This document shows, in pieces, positions 15,530-17,840 of a DNA stretch of 17,840 bases. The translations under genes were made by a program, and so were the position numbers. Every line of letters starts with the position of its first letter. Within the stretch, counting starts at the first letter, position 1. The stretch lies in NCBI GenBank assembly GCA_024636575.1, contig JAGXGU010000053.1, forward strand, positions 1 through 17,840, written 5' to 3'. The notes under the pieces were generated by a model. It saw only the letters and a program-made list of their open reading frames with translations, had not been told where the DNA came from and searched no databases. The stretch is from Altererythrobacter sp. GTDB lineage: Bacteria; Pseudomonadota; Alphaproteobacteria; Sphingomonadales; Sphingomonadaceae.

Positions 15530-17062
15530 ATGACAGCGCAGAATCCGGCCAATATCTCAATTTATACGGCAGTTCTATTGCTTGCGCCACTGATCCTGCT
15601 CGCCGCCGGATGCAGCGACAGCAGCGAAGACACCTCCGTAGGCCAGCCATTGTTCGAAAGCTCGGCTGCTCTGCTCGAGCCCGCGCCCGCTTCTTTCATC
15701 AACCAGGACGATCTCCCGCAGGAGGAATACTCGGACCTGCTTCGGGCAATCGCGAAAGAGCGCGTGATCGCTGCGGTGTTGGAGCGCAAGGGGGACACCG
15801 GCGAAGCAACCGAAGCAACGGGCGACTTCGATTACCAGAATGCCTCTTCCCGCTTGCAGGGGATCAATCGCTCGCTCACCGAATTGTCCGAGGACGGGCC
15901 GGATACCTACGCACTGGTCCACACATTGTTGGACGATGGCCGCCTGAAAAGCTGGCTGATCGCACCGGGAGAGCGGATCGCCTCGGACATCTCGAGCAAA
16001 CCTTATGACGGGACCGGTTTCCTGACCGACGGGCTTGGCGTGACCGCGCTTGCCTCTGCCCGCGCACCGCGCGCCGAAGGCATCCCCGGAATGTCCGCCG
16101 CCGACACCGAGGCAATGCTCGCACGCGACCAAAGCAAGGAAGCGGTCGCCAAACGGTTCGCCAGCCTGGCGGAAGCGCGCGATCAGTTGCTCCCCGGCGC
16201 GGTGCAGGATGCACTGGGCACGCATACCGGCCGTCTGCTGATCGTCGGTGTGCGGGATACAGCGACCGCGCCCTATGCGGCGATGTTCCTGCGCAATGGC
16301 CGCGCGCTGATGAACTGGTCGTTCGTCTCGGTGCCCGATATCGATACGATCAGCTCTGTCGTCGGGCGGTTCGACTACCACGATATCGATCTGTCCAAGG
16401 CAGTGATCGTGGGCGATCCCGATTTGTCCAGAGATCCGCAATATGACTGGGAACCGCTGCCCGGCGCACGCGCAGAAGCCGCCGAAGTTGCCCGAATGGT
16501 CGGCGCTGACCCGTCACGGGTGCTGATTGGCAAAGAAGCGACCACGCCCTCGTTGCGCAAGGCCATCAACCGGACCGAGAATATCGGCCTCGTCTATATG
16601 GCGACGCATGCGGTGGCCGATCCGAAGAACCCGCTGACCAGGGGCTTTGCGGCAATGACCGGGGGGCATTATTACGCCGGTCATATCCGCCAGGAACGGT
16701 TCCGCGGATGGGAGGATAGCGAGCCGCTGGTGGTGATGAGCGCGTGCCAGACAGCGCTCGGGCGGGTGTTCGATGGTGGGGGCTTCGGTGTCGCGCAAAG
16801 CTGGACGGCGGCGGGCGCCGGGCAGGTTGTGGCGAGCCTCTGGAATGTCAGTGATGATGCAACCATGCTGCAGATGAACCGCTTCATGCATCATTTGAAA
16901 AATGGCAACGCGCCCGAAATCGCGCTGCAGAAGGCGCAGATCGAGACGATGAACTACACCGATGAGCAAGGGCGAAAACCATACCTCAACAATCCGAAAA
17001 TGTGGGCGAGCTTCTCAATTTACGGAAAACCGTCGAGCTGGACCGCGATCGACTGGAACTAG
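15530..17062 (+). CDS. CHAT-domain (caspase-like) protease on a lipoprotein signal
   Basis: A 510-residue protein. Residues 1-28 form a lipoprotein signal: polar start, hydrophobic core YTAVLLLAPLILLAAGC with lipidated C28. The next about 200 residues are a helical, acidic region of no recognised family. The C-terminal CHAT domain has the clan CD catalytic pair: H360 in YMATHAVADP and C406 in LVVMSACQTALG. It continues with AQSWTAAGAGQVVASLWNVSDDAT and ends with WASFSIYGKP, all typical of CHAT. The ATG at 15530 has AGGGGG 4-5 bp upstream; an in-frame TTG 11 codons earlier would spoil the signal. The gene is divergent from the TIR-TPR operon across a short spacer. It is chiefly the lipoprotein signal that is unusual, because it puts a caspase-like protease outside the cytoplasm, alongside the exported trypsin. 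Confidence 0.92.
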   Translation: MTAQNPANISIYTAVLLLAPLILLAAGCSDSSEDTSVGQPLFESSAALLEPAPASFINQDDLPQEEYSDLLRAIAKERVIAAVLERKGDTGEATEATGDFDYQNASSRLQGINRSLTELSEDGPDTYALVHTLLDDGRLKSWLIAPGERIASDISSKPYDGTGFLTDGLGVTALASARAPRAEGIPGMSAADTEAMLARDQSKEAVAKRFASLAEARDQLLPGAVQDALGTHTGRLLIVGVRDTATAPYAAMFLRNGRALMNWSFVSVPDIDTISSVVGRFDYHDIDLSKAVIVGDPDLSRDPQYDWEPLPGARAEAAEVARMVGADPSRVLIGKEATTPSLRKAINRTENIGLVYMATHAVADPKNPLTRGFAAMTGGHYYAGHIRQERFRGWEDSEPLVVMSACQTALGRVFDGGGFGVAQSWTAAGAGQVVASLWNVSDDATMLQMNRFMHHLKNGNAPEIALQKAQIETMNYTDEQGRKPYLNNPKMWASFSIYGKPSSWTAIDWN

Positions 17063-17259
17063 GGCTGCCGACCGGAACGGAAAACCGCTGCCGGGCCAAC
17101 CCTCGCTATGCCGAGGGCGCGGATCGAACCCTGCCGAGTGAGTTCGGTGTTCCTCGCGAGAGATCGGTGGAAGTTTCAGCCACCCTTTCGAATCTAAAAG
17201 CCGTTGCTTACCAGACGTATTTTCCAACTAAGTATTTGATTTATAGTAATAAATTAATT
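17063..17259. other. Non-coding stretch downstream of the CHAT gene
   Basis: No convincing gene. A 6-bp GC-rich hairpin (CCCTCG/CGAGGG, 17100-17117) and a 5-bp one (GGTGG/CCACC, 17166-17184) could help end CHAT transcription, but neither has a T-tract. The last 40 bp (17220-17259) become markedly AT-rich, abutting the tRNA-like attachment core. Confidence 0.5.
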
Positions 17260-17275
17260 GGCGGAGACGGTGGGG
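17260..17275 (-). other. Serine-tRNA 3'-end fragment, candidate att core
   Basis: Plus-strand TGGCGGAGACGGTGGG is the reverse complement of CCCACCGTCTCCGCCA. This matches the end of the T-stem, the acceptor stem, the discriminator G and the CCA of bacterial serine tRNAs. The match stops at once on the T-loop side: no TTCGAAT loop, anticodon arm or 5' half follows, so it is not a tRNA gene. Such orphan 3' ends mark the distal att copy left when a tyrosine-integrase element inserts into a tRNA. By orientation the element would lie to the right, from about 17276. Confidence 0.5.
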
Positions 17276-17334
17276 CGCGATCTAAAGGCGTAACATGCTG
17301 AATTATATATGTTCTGATCAGATCTATGTGAGAA

Positions 17335-17354
17335 TGTACCCCACTTTGTACCCC
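17335..17354. repeat. Tandem TGTACCCC repeats beside the att-like core
   Basis: TGTACCCC at 17335-17342 and again at 17347-17354, 12 bp apart, about 60 bp inside the putative element end. Short direct repeats near an att core can be integrase arm-type or excisionase sites. That role is inferred from position only. Apart from them, 17277-17395 shows no feature. Confidence 0.3.
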
Positions 17355-17395
17355 GACATTTTTCCAACAGGTTTCTGGTCCGATAAATCCGGGCA

Positions 17396-17611
17396 TCAGA
17401 GTTCATCTTTCGACCGCCCGAAAGCGTACATCAGTTCACAGATGCTGGAATGGCGGCAATGTCGTACTGACCGGTAAGTCTCCGTTCGGAGGCCTAGCGC
17501 CATGTCCGACGTGTCGGTAACGTTCTCGGCGCGCATGAGCGCGGAATCGCTCGCGTAGATTGACCGGGACCTTTGAGCGCGGCTTAGCGACCAGACAGCA
17601 GACACGCCCAT
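17396..17611 (-). CDS. Doubtful small ORF at the element end
   Basis: A 71-codon ORF whose ATG lies 3 bp after the stop of the partial upstream ORF, with GGGGA about 8 bp before it, as expected for a coupled gene. Against it, the product is Ser/Arg-rich, unlike any family I know, and a CTCCG/CGGAG hairpin (17480-17491) lies inside the frame. It may be a decayed or non-coding tail of the element. Confidence 0.25.
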   Translation of the reverse strand: MGVSAVWSLSRAQRSRSIYASDSALMRAENVTDTSDMALGLRTETYRSVRHCRHSSICELMYAFGRSKDEL

Positions 17612-17614
17612 GGT

Positions 17615-17840
17615 TTATTTCCCCTCCACGCCGCGAGCGGCGTCCATTTGAGGAAGTACGCCGGCCAGAAAGGCGTTGCTCTGCGCATACAACGAGGACA
17701 GCGCGCGCCCTTCGTCGGTCACGTTTATGCTGTTCACCATGCCTTTTTTCGGCGCGGTCTTGCGGGAGGCGAAGCGGTTTCCTTGCCTCAGCGTGATGGT
17801 CGATGAGTAATCGGCTGGCGCGCCCTCCAAATCGTAATTC
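17615..17840 (-). CDS. Unrecognised protein, C-terminal part (5' end beyond window)
   Basis: An open minus-strand frame enters from the right edge and gives 74 residues before a TAA. The fragment is basic in the middle (NRFASRKTAPKKG) and ends with a helix-like stretch (LSSLYAQSNAFLAGVLPQMD). I do not recognise it. It lies on the putative integrative-element side of the tRNA-Ser fragment, so it may be element cargo or a phage-like gene. A TTG at 17830 could start it, but an upstream continuation beyond the window is more likely, because the frame stays open to the edge. Confidence 0.5.
   Translation of the reverse strand, partial: NYDLEGAPADYSSTITLRQGNRFASRKTAPKKGMVNSINVTDEGRALSSLYAQSNAFLAGVLPQMDAARGVEGK

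Noticed and set aside
17300..17400. Start of a tyrosine integrase gene at the element end
   Set aside because: Minus-strand frame from about 17398 is only about 50 codons and shows no integrase motif.
1..17840. CRISPR array, rRNA, complete tRNA or transposase
   Set aside because: No regularly spaced repeats, no rRNA or full tRNA cloverleaf, and no transposase-like product found.

Overview
The window looks like chromosomal DNA of a GC-rich alphaproteobacterium, most probably of the Sphingomonadales. This placement is inferred from protein style and gene content (cyanide-insensitive-type cytochrome bd with a DUF2474 partner, type II sulfide:quinone oxidoreductase, BigR-like ArsR regulator); there is no rRNA or other marker gene here. 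It falls into four blocks.

(1) 1-5099, minus strand. A cytochrome bd quinol oxidase operon (cydA, cydB, then a 42-residue DUF2474 membrane peptide) runs directly into molybdenum cofactor genes (moaA remnant, moaB, moeA; moeA is cut by the window edge). The moaA-like gene is a chimera: an exported-protein N-terminus, with signal peptide, is joined in frame to the C-terminal half of MoaA. The radical-SAM half is missing.

(2) 5100-9034, a sulfide/persulfide and thiol-redox block. Sulfide:quinone oxidoreductase (sqr) and an ETHE1/Blh-like persulfide dioxygenase lie on the minus strand. They diverge from a 1-Cys-type peroxiredoxin overlapped by an ArsR regulator, followed by trxC. The 77-bp divergent spacer holds a good promoter for the dioxygenase-sqr pair with an AT-rich dyad over its -10. 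SQR would feed electrons from sulfide into the quinone pool, and the neighbouring bd oxidase can drain that pool. The regulator contains no cysteine, which is odd if it senses persulfide as BigR/SqrR do.

(3) 9044-17062, the most interesting part. A five-gene minus-strand run encodes, in transcription order, a TIR-transmembrane-TPR protein, a small acidic lipoprotein, a secreted trypsin-like protease with a helical N-terminal domain, a SLOG-like nucleotide-binding protein fused to a four-helix SLATT-like membrane region, and a small ion channel. The channel start overlaps the preceding gene by 4 bp. Divergently, from a 149-bp spacer, runs a CHAT (caspase-like) protease carried on a lipoprotein signal. 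TIR, CHAT, trypsin, SLOG/SLATT and pore modules are all known from bacterial conflict or regulated-death systems. I do not recognise this combination, and propose it as a candidate undescribed envelope-spanning sensor/effector system.

(4) 17063-17840, a boundary region. A 16-bp match to the 3' end of a serine tRNA (minus strand) has no tRNA body attached. It looks like the distal attachment-site copy of an integrative element that would extend rightwards; one partial and one doubtful small ORF lie on that side. No rRNA gene, complete tRNA, CRISPR array or transposase is visible.
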